DNA of 64,000 bases from the NCBI GenBank assembly GCA_021399445.1, contig JAJTUQ010000016.1:62001-126000 (forward strand), written 5' to 3'. The DNA comes from Xylogone sp. PMI_703. Lineage: Eukaryota; Ascomycota; Leotiomycetes. Shown piece by piece: positions 37,087 through 50,300 of this stretch. Position 1 is the stretch's first letter; each line of letters starts with the position of its first letter. A program made the position numbers and the translations under genes. A model generated the notes under the pieces. That model saw nothing but the letters and a program-made list of their open reading frames with translations. It did not search any database and was not told the DNA's origin.

Positions 37087-37585
37087 TTAGTGCACTATTA
37101 TGTACAGAAATTTGTTGTTACCAGTAGTTTTTCCATGGCAGAGTTCTCTTGATTAATTCTGGAGCAACTTAGAGCACAAATAGAATGTGCAGCTCGATGG
37201 ACCTTGAGAAATGCTTTCATGGCAGATTCATCTACATCAGGCAATTTGCCGAGGTTCGGAACTAAATTGATAACCACCTTCCATTAAATCAACAACTGCA
37301 ACTGATACAAGTCATTTATAAAACATACACTTACATACAAGTTAATAAAAGATAAGCTGGTCAACTGACTCGTCCAATTACAGTTTGGCCTGGTTTCATC
37401 AAAGAAAAACAGGGGGACCGCTTCATATACTATTTGTAATATATAACTTAGAAGAAAATTAGAAGATAAGAGATCAAGTTAGCTTTAATACTTATGTATA
37501 TTAGTAATATTACAAGTTACTCAATGTTACTTTAAGATATTCTCTAATAATTAGTTCATATTGAGGTTTTCAAGATGCTAAATGT
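37087..37585. other. Convergent 3' ends, AT-rich
   Basis: About 500 bp between the acyltransferase and PKS stop codons. AT content rises strongly after about 37440. No gene is seen. Confidence 0.5.
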
Positions 37586-40500
37586 CTAACTAGTATTAGT
37601 TTTGGTTGTTGATCTTGTTCCGACCGGTTTTTTCACATCCGTCTGTAATAGAATAGTAGTCGACAAAGCGCGAAGGTTCTCAGCGTTAACAATATTGGGG
37701 AGAGGAAGCTCGACACTCGTCTCTCTGCGGATCCAATTGCGTAGCTCGACCGACACGAGTGAATCCAAGCCATAAGCACACAATGGAGCATCAGCCTCGA
37801 TCTCGTCGCGATCAATCATGGTAATAGATGAGACCTTGGAGATGAGCGCTTCAAGGAGGTTCTGCGCCGGATCACCGCCGCTTGCGACCTTCACCCCGGT
37901 GATACGATTGTTGCTGCTTCGACCAGCACCGCTGTCATCCTCGCTGGATGTAGCAGTTTTGATGCGCTTGACGAGGTCACGTGGATGGAAGCAGGCCCAA
38001 AGCTCAGAGTCCGAGTCATAGCCGTTGGCGAAGCAAAACGACATAGCCTTTCCATCCTTGACGACGCCGGAAGAGGAACCGATAATGGCACCCTTGATGA
38101 GTGTTCGAAGATGGTTCTCGTCCAAGATGGCGCCAAGAGAGTTCTTCAGATGATCGGTCAGGTCATGGTCTACGACATAGCCCACACCAAGCACTACTGG
38201 CAGAGCAATCGAAACCGCGGGCAGTCCGCGGGCTAGTCGATAGTCGGCGAAGGCATCATAAAATGTCTATGTTTCTCGAGTTAGGAATTCATCAGTCGCG
38301 AAGTTCGAAGATATTGATACTTACCGCTGTGCCCGAGTATATTGTCTGACCTATATTACCCGTGGCACCTAGGAAAGACGACAAGTTGATGAAGAAGTCG
38401 ACATCCGGCAGCAGCTCATGGAGATTCCATGCACCCTGGATTCGGGGGCGTGTGATTTTCTGCCAATCCTCAAACGTTGCGTTCACTAGGAGAGAATCCT
38501 GAAAACTACATTAGCTTAGGACCTTATAAACGTCTAGGTGGAGATATTTACACGAAGGTAGAGGGCACCATGGATGATGCCCCGCACTGGAGGAAGGTCC
38601 TTGATCGCCTCAAGAGCGCTCAGAACATCCTCTCGCTTACCGACATCGCAAGCAATAGCTCTGATGTTTACCTCAGTCTCCTTGAATTGTTCCAACACCT
38701 TCTGCACCGCTGGACGAGATGAACCACTTCGGCCGAGGAGGATAATGTTGCGGGCGCCGTTCTCGGCCATCCATGGACCTAGGGAAAGACCGATGCCGCC
38801 TGTGCCACCTGTGACGAGGTATGTGGCATCAGGACGGAGCAGCTGGTCGGTCCATGCGCCCGAGAGAGGAAGTGTCTCCGCCAACACTTTGTCGTTTTTA
38901 CCAAAAGTGATGACAATCTTGCCGATATTCTGGCCGGACTGCAATTTACGAAGTCCAGTGGCAATCTGGGAGATAGGAAGCTTGGTCACAGGTTGGACTG
39001 GTTTAATGACCTTTTTCTCGAGTAAATCAACAACTTCAAGTAGGCACTCTCGAAGTTCTGAAGGCTTCTTTTCGAAATAGGCACGAAGATCTACACCGCT
39101 GAAGGTAACATTACGATCGAATGGCTTCATTGCGAGGTGACTGTTCTGCAAGAAGTCTCGCTTGCCAATTTCAACAAAACGACCAAAGTCAGCCATGAGA
39201 GACCATGTTTCTTGTAAGAGATTACCACTGAGAGAGTTGACAACGACGTCAACGCCTCTCCCGTCCGTAGCACTCAATACGCCATCACGGAAATCCAGAG
39301 TACGGCTAGAGAAGATGTGGTCCATGGGGATATTAAAGGTGTCTACTAAGAACTGCCGCTTGGCCGGACTGCCAGCAGTAGCATAAATCTCAGCACCAAT
39401 GTGCTGTGCTAGAACGATACAGGCTTGGCCAACAGCACCTGACGCTGCGTGGACAAGAAGCGTCTCTCCTTTCTTCAGGCGACCGATACGGTTGATGGCC
39501 ATGACGGCAGTGGAATAGGCAACAGGAATACTGGCCGCCTCTACGCTGCTAACATCCTCAGGGAGCTTACTAGCACGCCAATGGTGCATACGAACATGCG
39601 TCGCGAAGCTTCCGCCCTCTAGTGTACCATAGAAGACACGGTCACCAGGCTTCAGGTCTGTCACGTTGGATCCAGTGTGTAAGACTTTGCCGACACCCTC
39701 AAACCCAGGAGTCGACCAAGGAATAGAGCCCAGAACCAGAAGCAAATCACGGAAGTTGACGCCAGCGGCCTCATTCTGCACTACAATCTCATCATCGCCA
39801 ACAGGCTCGACGAGGACATTCGTTCTACGAAAGTAGATGGAATCGGGGCTCCCCGCTGTGTCCATAGTCAAGGCGAGTGAGACGTTGTCCTGGTGAACGT
39901 CTTGCATACTTCGCCATGGGATGCTTGCCTCAGCAGCAAACACCTCCTTGGCTGAAGTTGACTCACGCAGGCGAGGTAGATGAAGTTTGCCCTCGTGCCA
40001 GAAGAAGTCCTGGTCGACGCTGGATGGCATCTCCGGGTCCTTCAATCGTCGGGCGATCTTGGTAATAGCAAGTGCACCCTCACCCGTGCATGGTAAGTTT
40101 TCCAAGGTGAGCAGCGTCTTTGGCCCACTTTCAAGACGTAGACCACGCAACATCCCCTTGGCCGTGGCTGCCTCGGGTGAGTGACCGTCAGGTAGGATCC
40201 AAAGCAAGGATGTGCTTTCGAGAAAAATGGCTTTGAGAGCGCCAAAAGCCTCATTTGTTAAACCATGGAAAATGCTCTGTCGAGGTGAGTCAACGAAAAC
40301 AACATACTGGTCGTCCGTGGGATCAACTTCCAGGATCGGTTTGACCACAGTCTGGCAGCCCACGTGCTCTGCAATCTGATCCGCCAGCATCTCAACAAAT
40401 TCCACTTCTGCATTATCCATAAGGGGACCGCAAATAGTGATGGGAGCATACTCGTGGCCTTCGTCTTGCTTGCCCACCCGAGTTGACCACATGATACTGA

Positions 40501-43500
40501 GCACATGTTCTGGGCGGCCAGGGTAGTCATCGATGGCACCATTGATGCCCGAAAACCCGACTTCAGAGAGCACAGTCTGCCAGTTCTCTTTCGGTAGGAG
40601 AGGTCCCTCTTCACTACGGTACTTATCACTAGATAGCCACCATCCAGGCAACAAGGCGAACGGAAGAACGAATGGTGGATGCCAGAGGCCTTCGAAAACA
40701 ACAAGCTTGCCATTGGGTTTGAGTAGACTGCGCACGTTGCCTAAAGTGGCATTCATGTTTTCAGTAGCATGCAAGACGTTTGAGGCAATTACAAGATCAT
40801 AACTCTCCAGGTTGAATCCCTGTTGCACAGGATCCTGACTGATGTCAAGCCTCTTGTAAGTGATTCGAGATGCCCATTTTGACAACTTGTTGCGGGCATG
40901 CTCGAAGAATCCGGCTGATATATCGGTGAACGTGTAGCTTGAGAATGCAGGCACATCGTTATTCTTGCCACGGGACAATTCCTGGAGAACGGGAAGAGTG
41001 GCACTCGCTGTACCGCCACCAATCTCAAGGATGGTCATATCTGGTTTGAAATCAGGCATCTGGCCGACGAATCTTGACAGAACTTTACTTCCTAGCTGGT
41101 TAGACCTGTCCTGCTCGTAGTGCTTGTTGAGCAAGCCATCCTTGAGCATAATCTCAAGCACCTGTATTTCACCACGCAAGATTGAAACAAGTTGTTTGCC
41201 GACCTTGCATATCATTTCTCCCTGAGCGTCAAAGGATTCAACGCGCTTGAGCAATTCTGTGGGCTCCTTGTCCAATTTATAGGGCTTTCGATTGACAGAA
41301 GTCTTAGCCCACTGTACAAACTTAGAGAAGTGGGATGGCATTTTAGATATATCGTCGTTCTCAATCTCCTTCAGCGCTTTTTGGATATACCAAATAGCAG
41401 CACCATTGTAGTCTGCGCGACGCTGCAGCTCGGCCTCATCAAAGGAATCGTCGACTTGCGACAAATGAGCGACATCCTTCTCATTCAAATAGGAGGAGTC
41501 CGGGATCAGATCCCAGTGATAGCTTGACGGTAAATTTTGTGTCACCTCTCCGTCTTCTGAGGACCCGAGAGAGCGGAAGGTCACAGCCTCCCAATCTGCA
41601 ACAGGAATAATACTGCCGGTTTTCTCATCCTTGGTCAGCGCAACAGCGCTAATAATCAAGCTACCTGCTTTGATGTCTTGGCCAATACGGCGAGTGACAG
41701 TAATGAAACGTCGTTTGGGGTCTGCGGGAATCTTGTTGGAGATCCGCAAGCGGCTGACATAATTGGGCATGAGGGCAACCTTCTTTCCTTGAATTTCCTG
41801 AAGATGTCCCAAACCTTGGAGTATCACATCTAAAGTCGGAGGGTCAGTCGAGATGGGCGATCCATACTGAGAAAGAGTGAGGTCCATGTCACGTAAGACA
41901 TTCTCGAGAATGGTGAAATCATCACCCTCTACGAACTTGTCAATAGTCTTGAATGCCGGTCCATAGTGCGTGCCCTCTGCCCCAGGGTTATTGTATTCAC
42001 TCGTAACGTCACGCTCCTCGACGTTCTTATTTTCAAGAAGAGGAATGGATACCTTCATATTCGGGCTTTTGAAATCCATGTCGGATTTTTCTGGTTCTAT
42101 CCAGCCATGGCAGTGAGCCGTCCATCCAGACTTCTCGGACCATGACAGGATCTCGAAGAACCATGTTGTCGAAGAAAATCCTTCAGTCCCTGTGGCAGCT
42201 GGCTTGAGTTTGGTTACAATATCCACGCGCTCATCCTCTTCAATAACAAGGCTCCTCTTTGCGTGGAAATCTCGGAAAAGTATAGAGGCGGGAACGCTGG
42301 GTGCAACTCTCCTGATAGCTTCTATAGCGAGAGATACATACCCAGTCATAGGGAAAATGACCTGCCCGCTAACCTTATGGTCACGGATCCAAGGAATCTC
42401 GTCAAGCGTGAAGACTTGCCTAAATGTTACTTCCTCGCCGTCATCGTAAGGACTTTTCCAACCTAGGAGTGGGTGGAAAGCATAGCCGGGATGTAACTTT
42501 TGCTTGGCCAATCGCGACTTGTGCGTGTAACGCGCCGATTTGTCCCATTCGTAAGGGGGAAGGTTTGGGATCACGTGAGCATTCATGGGACCAGTCTGGT
42601 TGATTGCGCCCAGGTTGACTGTCAACCCCAAAATATACAAATTGGTGGCGAGATCCAAGATTGCATCACTTCCATTTTGACCACGAACAAGTGACGCGAG
42701 GTAGGTGAATTGTGTCTTTTGCTCACTCTTTTGTTGGAGGCTATCCGCGGTCTGTTTGATCGGAGCCCTGAGGGCAGAGTGCGGGCCAATTTCGACGATG
42801 ACATTGGGCGTCTTGGTATTGTACTGCTCGGAGTTCTCCTTTATAGAGAAGATGCCCTCCACTGCATCCGCGAAGCGGACGGGCTGCAGGAGATTCTTGA
42901 CCCAGTATGATGCATCAACAAGTTTACGGTCAGCCAAAGATCCGGTAACAGAGGATATGAAGAGAGGGGCAGAGACATCAGGAATCAAATGTGATGCGTC
43001 CTTGTCACAGAATGGCTGGATAGCGGCAAGATAGCTAGATGCCACTTTCTCCATGTGACGCGAGTGATATGCAAGTCCGACCTTGACTCTGCGAGCGAAC
43101 AAATTGTGAGCGTCCGCAAGTTTCTGAATTACCTCGATGGCAGATACATCGCCGGAAATAGTTACGCTCTGGGGGCTGTTAATAGCGGCGACAGTGGCAT
43201 AACCGTCCTTGTTCTGCTGAAGAAGCTCTTCAGCAACTTCGGCTCCAGCGCCAAGCGCTAACATGGCGCCTGGTTGGGCATGCTTGAGCTGAACAGCAGC
43301 CTGGCCACGGAAGTACGCAACGGCCACTGCGGCTTCAAATGACAAAAGCCCAGCAGCAAACCCAGCCGCGATCTCGCCGCTAGAGTGGCCGGCAACTGCA
43401 GCTGGTACAATTCCCCATGACTTAAGGAGAGTCAGCAGTGCAAGTTGGAGGGCTGTACATGCAGGCTGACTAATTTCGGCGTCATTGACTCGAGACTTCT

Positions 43501-45661
43501 CATTAGGTCTCGCGAGTTCCTCTAATCATCAAATCAGACTTCCTTCTCACTTCAAACTTGAGAGGACCGCAAAGAGCCTACCCATTAAAGACCACTTTGA
43601 GCCAATTGATTGAAGGATCATCTCAGCATTGTCGAGTGTTTCAGCAAATGTCTTATACTGACGAAGTCCACTAGCCATCTGAGCATACCTATTTTTAGAT
43701 GTTAGTCTCCCTCCACAAACGGTGGTTCAGTTGCTCAATAATTAGGAGGAACAATAACAATACGCATGAGGCTGATAGAACGGGGAGACCTGTTCCTTGC
43801 CATTCCTTTCCCGGGCCTCTTGGTACCCTCTTTGTAATAATAAAAGTTGTGCTATATTTGGAATAGACTTACTGGGCTCCTTGGCCTGTAAAGACGAAGG
43901 CAATGACCCGAGGCCGTGTCTTGTTAATCTTGGCGACTGGCAACTGATTCTTCAGGCTTGCAATGGAGTCTGCGGCTATCGCAACTCGAAATTGATGATG
44001 AGTCCGACGCTGTCCAAGCGTATAGCTAAGATCTCGGATGAAGTTGCCAGATTCAGGTACGGAGTCGAGATATTTAGCCAATGATGGGAGATATGCAACC
44101 AAGCTATTTTCGGACTTAGCAGAGAACACAAATAACTTCTTTTCGGGCTGGCTGGAAAGAGCTTCGTCGGACCGGTCGCCATTTGATATCCCATTGCCAT
44201 TAATATGACTATCACCGTTGCCGTTGATAAGTCCGTTACCATTAGTGACTGTGTGACCATTACCATTGATAGCGGCTGTGTGGCCGCTGGGATGACCATT
44301 CATTAGTCGCTTGCTAGTAGGAGCCTCCTCAATAATGACAGCAGCATTACTACCCCCAAAGCCAAAATTAGTCACGCAAACTCTCCTTGGAGCTCCAACT
44401 GGCCATTCTAATGGTACTGGAGCAACTTTCATTGCATCTCGGCCTTCTATATTAGCATTCATTTCTTCAAATAGAGCATTTGGCAATACTTTGCCATGTT
44501 GAACCATCAGTATTGCCTTAACCATAGCCAGAATTCCACTTGCGCCCTCTAAATGGCCAAAGTTGGACTTCAAGGAACCAATGTATAGAGGATTCGATGG
44601 AGTGCGCTGACTAGCCAATACTGTATAGAAGGCGCCGGCCTCGATGGGATCACCAACCTGAGTCCCGGTTCCATGTCCTTCAACAACGGGGGTATCGGCA
44701 GGGTCTAACCCAGCATCCCTGTGTACTCTCCGAAGTAACGCTTCATGAGCTGAACGCCTGGGCATAGTGATACCATCTGAGCGACCTACATGATTTGTAG
44801 CCGAGCTGCGGATTACAGCTTGGATTGGATCTCCATCCCGAATGGCATGATCAAGACGTTTTATAATGAGGAACGCGGCACCCTCGCCCCGGCCAAATCC
44901 AGAAGCCTTTTTGTCATAGGAAAAACACTTGCCATCAGGTGATAGCGCACTATAGTCCAACAGTTTACTACATGTCTAAATATGAAACTAAGACGGAGGA
45001 AGACGTACCCTAGGCTGTCAAGCAAGCTCCACTGATAAGGCCCTAATAGTAGTGATGAACCACCGACAAACGCCATGTTACATTCACCTGTCCGCAGGCT
45101 TTGGCACGCCATGTGAACTGCATAGGAGCTGCTTGCACAGGCAGCATCTAGTGAAATACTGGGACCAGCCAGATCGAAGAAGTAAGAAAGACGGTTGGCG
45201 AACATACACTGGGCACTGCCGGCTGCTGTCCATGTTGTTGTTGTGGGTAAATCCTCTGCGGTCAATTGTGCATACTCCTGAGAGCCAATGGCGGAAAACA
45301 CGCCGATATTGCCACCAGCGATGTCAACAAGACTGAGACCGGCGCTCTCAGCAGCCTCCAAAGCACACTCAAGCAAAATTCGGTGGTGAGGATCGACTGC
45401 GCGAGCCTCCTCGGGCCTCAGGTTGAAAAAGGGAGCGTCAAAAGCATACACATCGTCGGGCAGAAAGTGGCCTCCCTTTGACGAGAAGCATCCGGCCTTC
45501 TCTGGGTTATGGTAGTAGAAGGCATCCTGGTCAAAGCGATCTGCAGGCACTTTAGAGAAAGCAGATTTAGCTTCAGCCAAGTATTCCCATAATCCTTTGC
45601 GTCCAACACCAGGAGCACGGTAGGAGACACCGATAATAGCAATAGAGGAATGGTCGTACAT
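37586..45661 (-). CDS. Highly reducing type I polyketide synthase (KS-AT-DH-MT-ER-KR-ACP)
   Basis: Six exons: 45009-45661, 43873-44967, 43582-43688, 38552-43521, 38325-38498 and 37586-38266, all in phase, about 2559 aa. KS: DAACASSS with active Cys about 175, EGHGTGT and KSNFGHLEG. AT: GHSSGE with Ser about 665. DH: DHKVSGQVIFP with His about 1000, and TLDVILQ with Asp. C-methyltransferase: ILEIGGGTAS at about 1449, SAM motif intact. ER: LLVHAASGAVG at about 1969. KR: VTGGTGGIG at about 2188. ACP: YGLDSLVSVE with Ser about 2502. Every domain keeps its key residues, so the chain should be fully reducible and methylated. No thioesterase or reductase follows the ACP, so the chain must be released by another protein, most simply the divergent NRPS. 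A linker of NGNG repeats separates KS and AT. Confidence 0.95.
44170..44305 (-). repeat. Asn-Gly repeat linker inside the PKS
   Basis: The KS-AT linker encodes INGNG, TNGNG, INGNG, INGNG and SNGD in quick succession, an imperfect microsatellite built on the unit aaYggYaaYggY. It is flexible, hydrophilic and in frame, and should be length-variable between strains. Confidence 0.8.
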
Positions 45662-47330
45662 TACGATGAGGGGTGTTTATTGGGGTGTCTTACGCAGCCG
45701 GAGCGCAGTTAATTTACCAGAGTAATGGGAGATGAGGAGATGAGAGAGCCAGGCCAGCAATTACTTTTGTCATGTGTATATAAGGATTTAAGTAAAGATA
45801 ACCAGTGCTTACCATATCAGATCAGAAAGATACGACTTCTACCTCCTCTTGGAAGGTTTTGATCTATTCCTTGCAAACTAGCAACCATAGTATCTTTTAA
45901 TCCGACAAGGGGCTAAGTTCCACTAGCCGTGCAATGCACAAACTAGGACGGCCTGGTAGATATGAAAATGAGCTGGAGATGGCTGTGGTAGCTATATTGA
46001 AACGGGCATCTTCATTGTACCATAACCATGCATCTCAAGCCTGATGACCGCGTAATACTTCCTATGAGCACATACAGAGTAAGAATCCCGTATGCACCCA
46101 CATTCTGCCAGCGGGCCGAGGAGAGGTCCGTTGCAGCAACTCCACAGCTAAATCCGAGAATTGCGTTACGGTCTTGCATACACGAAGTGCAGTAGCTCAC
46201 CGTTTTCGGGGATTCCGACGAAGGATAGATACCAAAACCTGAGTTGTTTCCCTTCCTTAAATTGTACTTGAAGTCAGCAGTCAGCATGGCGATGTCGATC
46301 TTCAAGTCCCTGCTTCGTCAACGCTCAAGCTAAAACTAAAAAGGAAGGTACGAGTCAGTTATTTTTCCCCGCGCCGTATCTTTGCGTAGCATGAACCTCC
46401 TGACCATTGCACAATTCGACATCCGGGATTATATTCTAATCTAGAACTAAAACATATAACTCTTATGATTAGTCTTATATTGTATTATTCCTTTAATTCT
46501 TTTAAAACTAAAACTAGCTTATAAAATTTATTATCCATAAAATAAAAGCCTATAGAAAACTGGTTTTTAAATTATTAAATTATACCTTTTTTAAATAAAA
46601 TAATAAATTGGAATTAGAATATTATATTTAAGATATAACTCATATTTAACAAGAAATTCTTAAATCCTTGTTAAACTAGAGCAGTAAGGAGCGTTTACCC
46701 TTTGTTGACATGTGGAGACCCCGGGATTGAATATATGAAAACTGTTAGCGTCTATTAGCACACTCAACTTTTTCCTTCTCATACTACTTAGGCATGACGT
46801 TGCGTTTTTGTCTTTGTATTAGTTTGGGTGGTTGTTCATCAGAAGTCTCCATCCCCACTGTCGTGCGCGTTTGACAGCACGTTTGTGTGTCACACTCATA
46901 ACAGTTCAAAGATAACTAGCAAATATTTGAAACATAGCATCCCTGCACCATGTATTTGGAGTAACGGTATAGAATAATTGCACGCGCTATCAGCTTTTGA
47001 ACGTCAGATCAACATCTGCCTGGTGAGCAAGAGTGAAGGATTTACGATCCTCGTTGTGCTTGATGTCAAGTTATGCTTGTATTCATTTGTCTATAGTTAC
47101 TACGAGCTTACACCAGCCAGAAAGAATCGCAGGCTGGAGGTATGATATCATTATTAAAGAGGTAATTGACCTTGAAGTTTTACCTATCATGATAGTCACT
47201 TGTGGCGAGCAGTAACTTATGCGATAAATCCTTTTCGAAAGTATTGGTACCAATAGCTACATTCCCTATCATTATTCACCGCACTATCATAACAATCGAT
47301 TATCCTTGTAGACACAGCGCTATCACCACT
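45662..47330. promoter_or_regulatory. Divergent PKS/NRPS promoter region with AT-rich island
   Basis: A 1.67-kb intergenic region serving both megasynthases. It holds the CGG-N5-CCG site at 46207-46217 and an extremely AT-rich block at about 46435-46680, which could be RIP-mutated repeat DNA. No credible gene is present; a 97-codon minus-strand frame at 46012-46305 has no motif. Confidence 0.55.
46207..46217. promoter_or_regulatory. Candidate Zn2Cys6 site CGG-N5-CCG (PKS/NRPS promoter)
   Basis: CGGGGATTCCG, flanked to give the longer palindrome TCGGGGATTCCGA. It lies 546 bp upstream of the PKS start and 1.1 kb upstream of the NRPS start. It shares spacing with the sites at 29151 and 35312. 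Confidence 0.35.
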
Positions 47331-50300
47331 ATGTCGCCTACCATAGTCATGTCGCGAGACGAGGTTGACGAGACAACACTAGCTGAAATTGCAGAGGTGT
47401 GTGACATTTCGATTGATCATATCGAAGATGTCTTTGCTTGTACACACTTGCAGATAGCTTCCATGGCTGACTCGGCACTCAGTGCTAGAGCCAGTCAGTA
47501 TCAGTATGTTCTATCTCTGGGTCTATCTGTCGATACTGGGCAACTTTGCGGCGCAATGTCTCAAGTTGTGATGCTCAATGCAATACTGCGCACACGACTT
47601 GTGGATTGCAAACTTGGACTTCTACAAATTGTCACCAACAATGAACACGAAACACAATGTTACTCGTCGTCAGAGGACATTTCGCAGTATCTCCGACGTG
47701 AGAAAGAGAGGCCGTTCTATCTGGGAATGCCTCTGTTTCGCTCTGCGATCATGGGGAGGAACTTGGTGTTGACAGTGCATCATGCTGCTATGGACTTTTG
47801 GAGTTTGACTCCCTTGCTTGGAGACTTAATGACGTGCTACTATGGCAGACAACCTGAGAAGCGGCCGTCATTCAAGCAATTCGTGTCTTATTGTATGGGC
47901 ATCGATGATTCTCAGGCAAAGTCATTTTGGGCATCCCGATTCAGGGGTACGCCAACGATCTTTCCTAAAGTTCGGCCAGGCTATGTGCCGACAGTGACGC
48001 TGAAATTGGAAAAGCAGATCAAGCTGGAGCACATAGGGACCAAAGTCTTACTCGCTCAAGTCCCCACGTACATAGAGGCTTCGTGGGCACTAACGGCCGG
48101 GGCATACTCCGGCAGCGACAGCGTTGCATATGGTCTTGTTTTGTCCGGTCGCTCACCTACTTTACTAGCAGGAGTTCAAACGACTCTCGGTCCTACAATC
48201 GTAACAATTCCGGTTCAGGCTGATTTACGACGAGGGTTAACTGTGGAGGCACTGTTAAAGGATCGATCTGCATCACTCCGGCAGCTCCAGGCGAGCCCTG
48301 CTCTTCAGTACGGATTAGCTAAGATCTGTAACCTAAGTGAGGCTGCTCAAAGTGCTGCAGCATTCCAGACATTGCTCAACATTCGCTCGCGGATCGAAAC
48401 TGAAGAATCGAAAGATCTTGAGTATATATACTCGGACGACCCACAGCCACACTTTGCACTGGTCATGTCTTTCAATTTTATCCCTAATGGAATTTTGTTA
48501 GAGGCAAGCTCAGACCCAGACGTTATATGCGAAATCCAATTGAAGCGGATACTGCGGCAGTTCGAGAATACGTTGCAATCGATGGTGAAGGCTGATCCCC
48601 AAACGAAAGCAGAGCAACTACAACTAATCAATGCTCACGATTATACTGAAATTTTGAACTGGAACAGCAGTATACCAGACCCATCAGATAGATGTGTGCA
48701 CGAGGTTTTCACGTCACAAGCCCGTGTGCACCCTGACGCTCTGGCTGTTGAAGCTGGTGATGGATCCGCAACGTATAAAAAATTGGATGAAGTAAGTAAT
48801 CAACTTGCCCGTGAGCTACGCCGCCGGAATGTATCAGTTGGCTGTCTAGTCGGCTTCATGTTTGAAAAGTCCTTCTGGAACATCGTTTCCATATTAGCTA
48901 TAATGAAAGCAGGGGGAGTGTGCATTCCCATCGAAATTGCTGATCCGCTGGACCGCAAAGCGAATATAATATCCAGCGCTGGTATAAATATCGTCTTAAC
49001 ATCTGCTACAGGATATCAAGATGCTATTAAGCTAGCTCCGGATGTCCTTGTCGTGAGTAAAGAGTCAATAGAGAGGCTCCAAGAACCAGTCACCCCCCTT
49101 AATGAGTGCACTGTTCAACCGGAGGACTTGGCTTACATCATATTCACCAGTGGTAGCACAGGCACACCAAAAGGTGCTATGTTAGAACATAGAGGGCTGG
49201 TTTCATCTTTGGGTAGTATAAGATCACGGGTCGGTTGGCAACAAGGATGCCGTGTTCTCCAATTTGCTGCTCATGTATGGGATGTGAGCATTGGAGAAAT
49301 CATCGGTACCCTCATGTTCGGCGGCTGTGTGTGCATACCTTCATTTGACACCCGCCAGTCCAATCTCATCGGCTTCATCAATTTGAGCCGAATCGAACTC
49401 GCGTGGTTGACTCCAACAGTCCTCCGTACGATTTCTCCAGACGAAGTACCAGGGCTAAAGATGCTGCTCTGTATTGGCGAGCCCATAAGCTCCCATGCTG
49501 CAAAAATTTGGGGTAGAGCTCTTTGTCTGTTCAACGGCTGGGGCCCTTGCGAGGCATCAGTTCTCAGTGCAATTGCGAGGTTAACACCAGACTCTTGTTA
49601 CCCTGAGACCATCGGCACTCCAACAGGCTGCGCCATATGGATCGCCAATGCAGCCGATGTCAACAAATTGGCTCCCATCGGCGCCACGGGGGAGCTACTT
49701 ATTGAAGGCCCGGGGGTGGCACGAGGCTACTTAAACAACAAGGCACAGTCTGCCATAGCCTTTATCACCTCGCCATCTTGGGCTCCGACTCGAGATCGTC
49801 CCTTGAGACGTATATATCGTACCGGAGACCTGGCCAGGTACAATCCAGATGGAAGCCTCGCTTTTGTTGGACGGCGGGACAATCAGATCAAGGTCCGTGG
49901 CCAGAGATTTGAACTTGGGGAGCTCGAGAATGTCCTCAGCAGCTGCGAAGAAGTCAAGGATATATGTGCTGTCCCTCAAATCAGTGCTGGTCGTACGGAG
50001 CTAGTTGCTGTGATTTGTCTGGAAGATCCTGAGCTTCCGAACCAAAAGATACTTCAAGAACTGCCAGAGTCATGCACAGAAAGGGTTGTTCAACAACTTC
50101 GTGCTGTCAGAGAGATTGCTAGATCGAAATTACCGGCGTTCATGGTCCCAACCGTTTGGCTGGCAGTGGAAGCGATGCCATCCACAGCATCAGCGAAGCT
50201 CGACCGAGTTGCCATACGAGACTGGTTGAAACCAAAAAACCTATCAGCAGCCAAAGCTGACCTCGACTCACAGCTCACACTAATGCTTACCCTTCCAAGT

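Noticed and set aside
38574..39080. 168-codon plus-strand frame inside the PKS
   Set aside because: Antisense to the intact KR/ER coding sequence; no motif; explained as a shadow of the minus-strand gene.
47202..47330. NRPS start at 47202
   Set aside because: The codon is GTG and the extra 43 residues look untranslated; the first ATG before the C domain is 47331.
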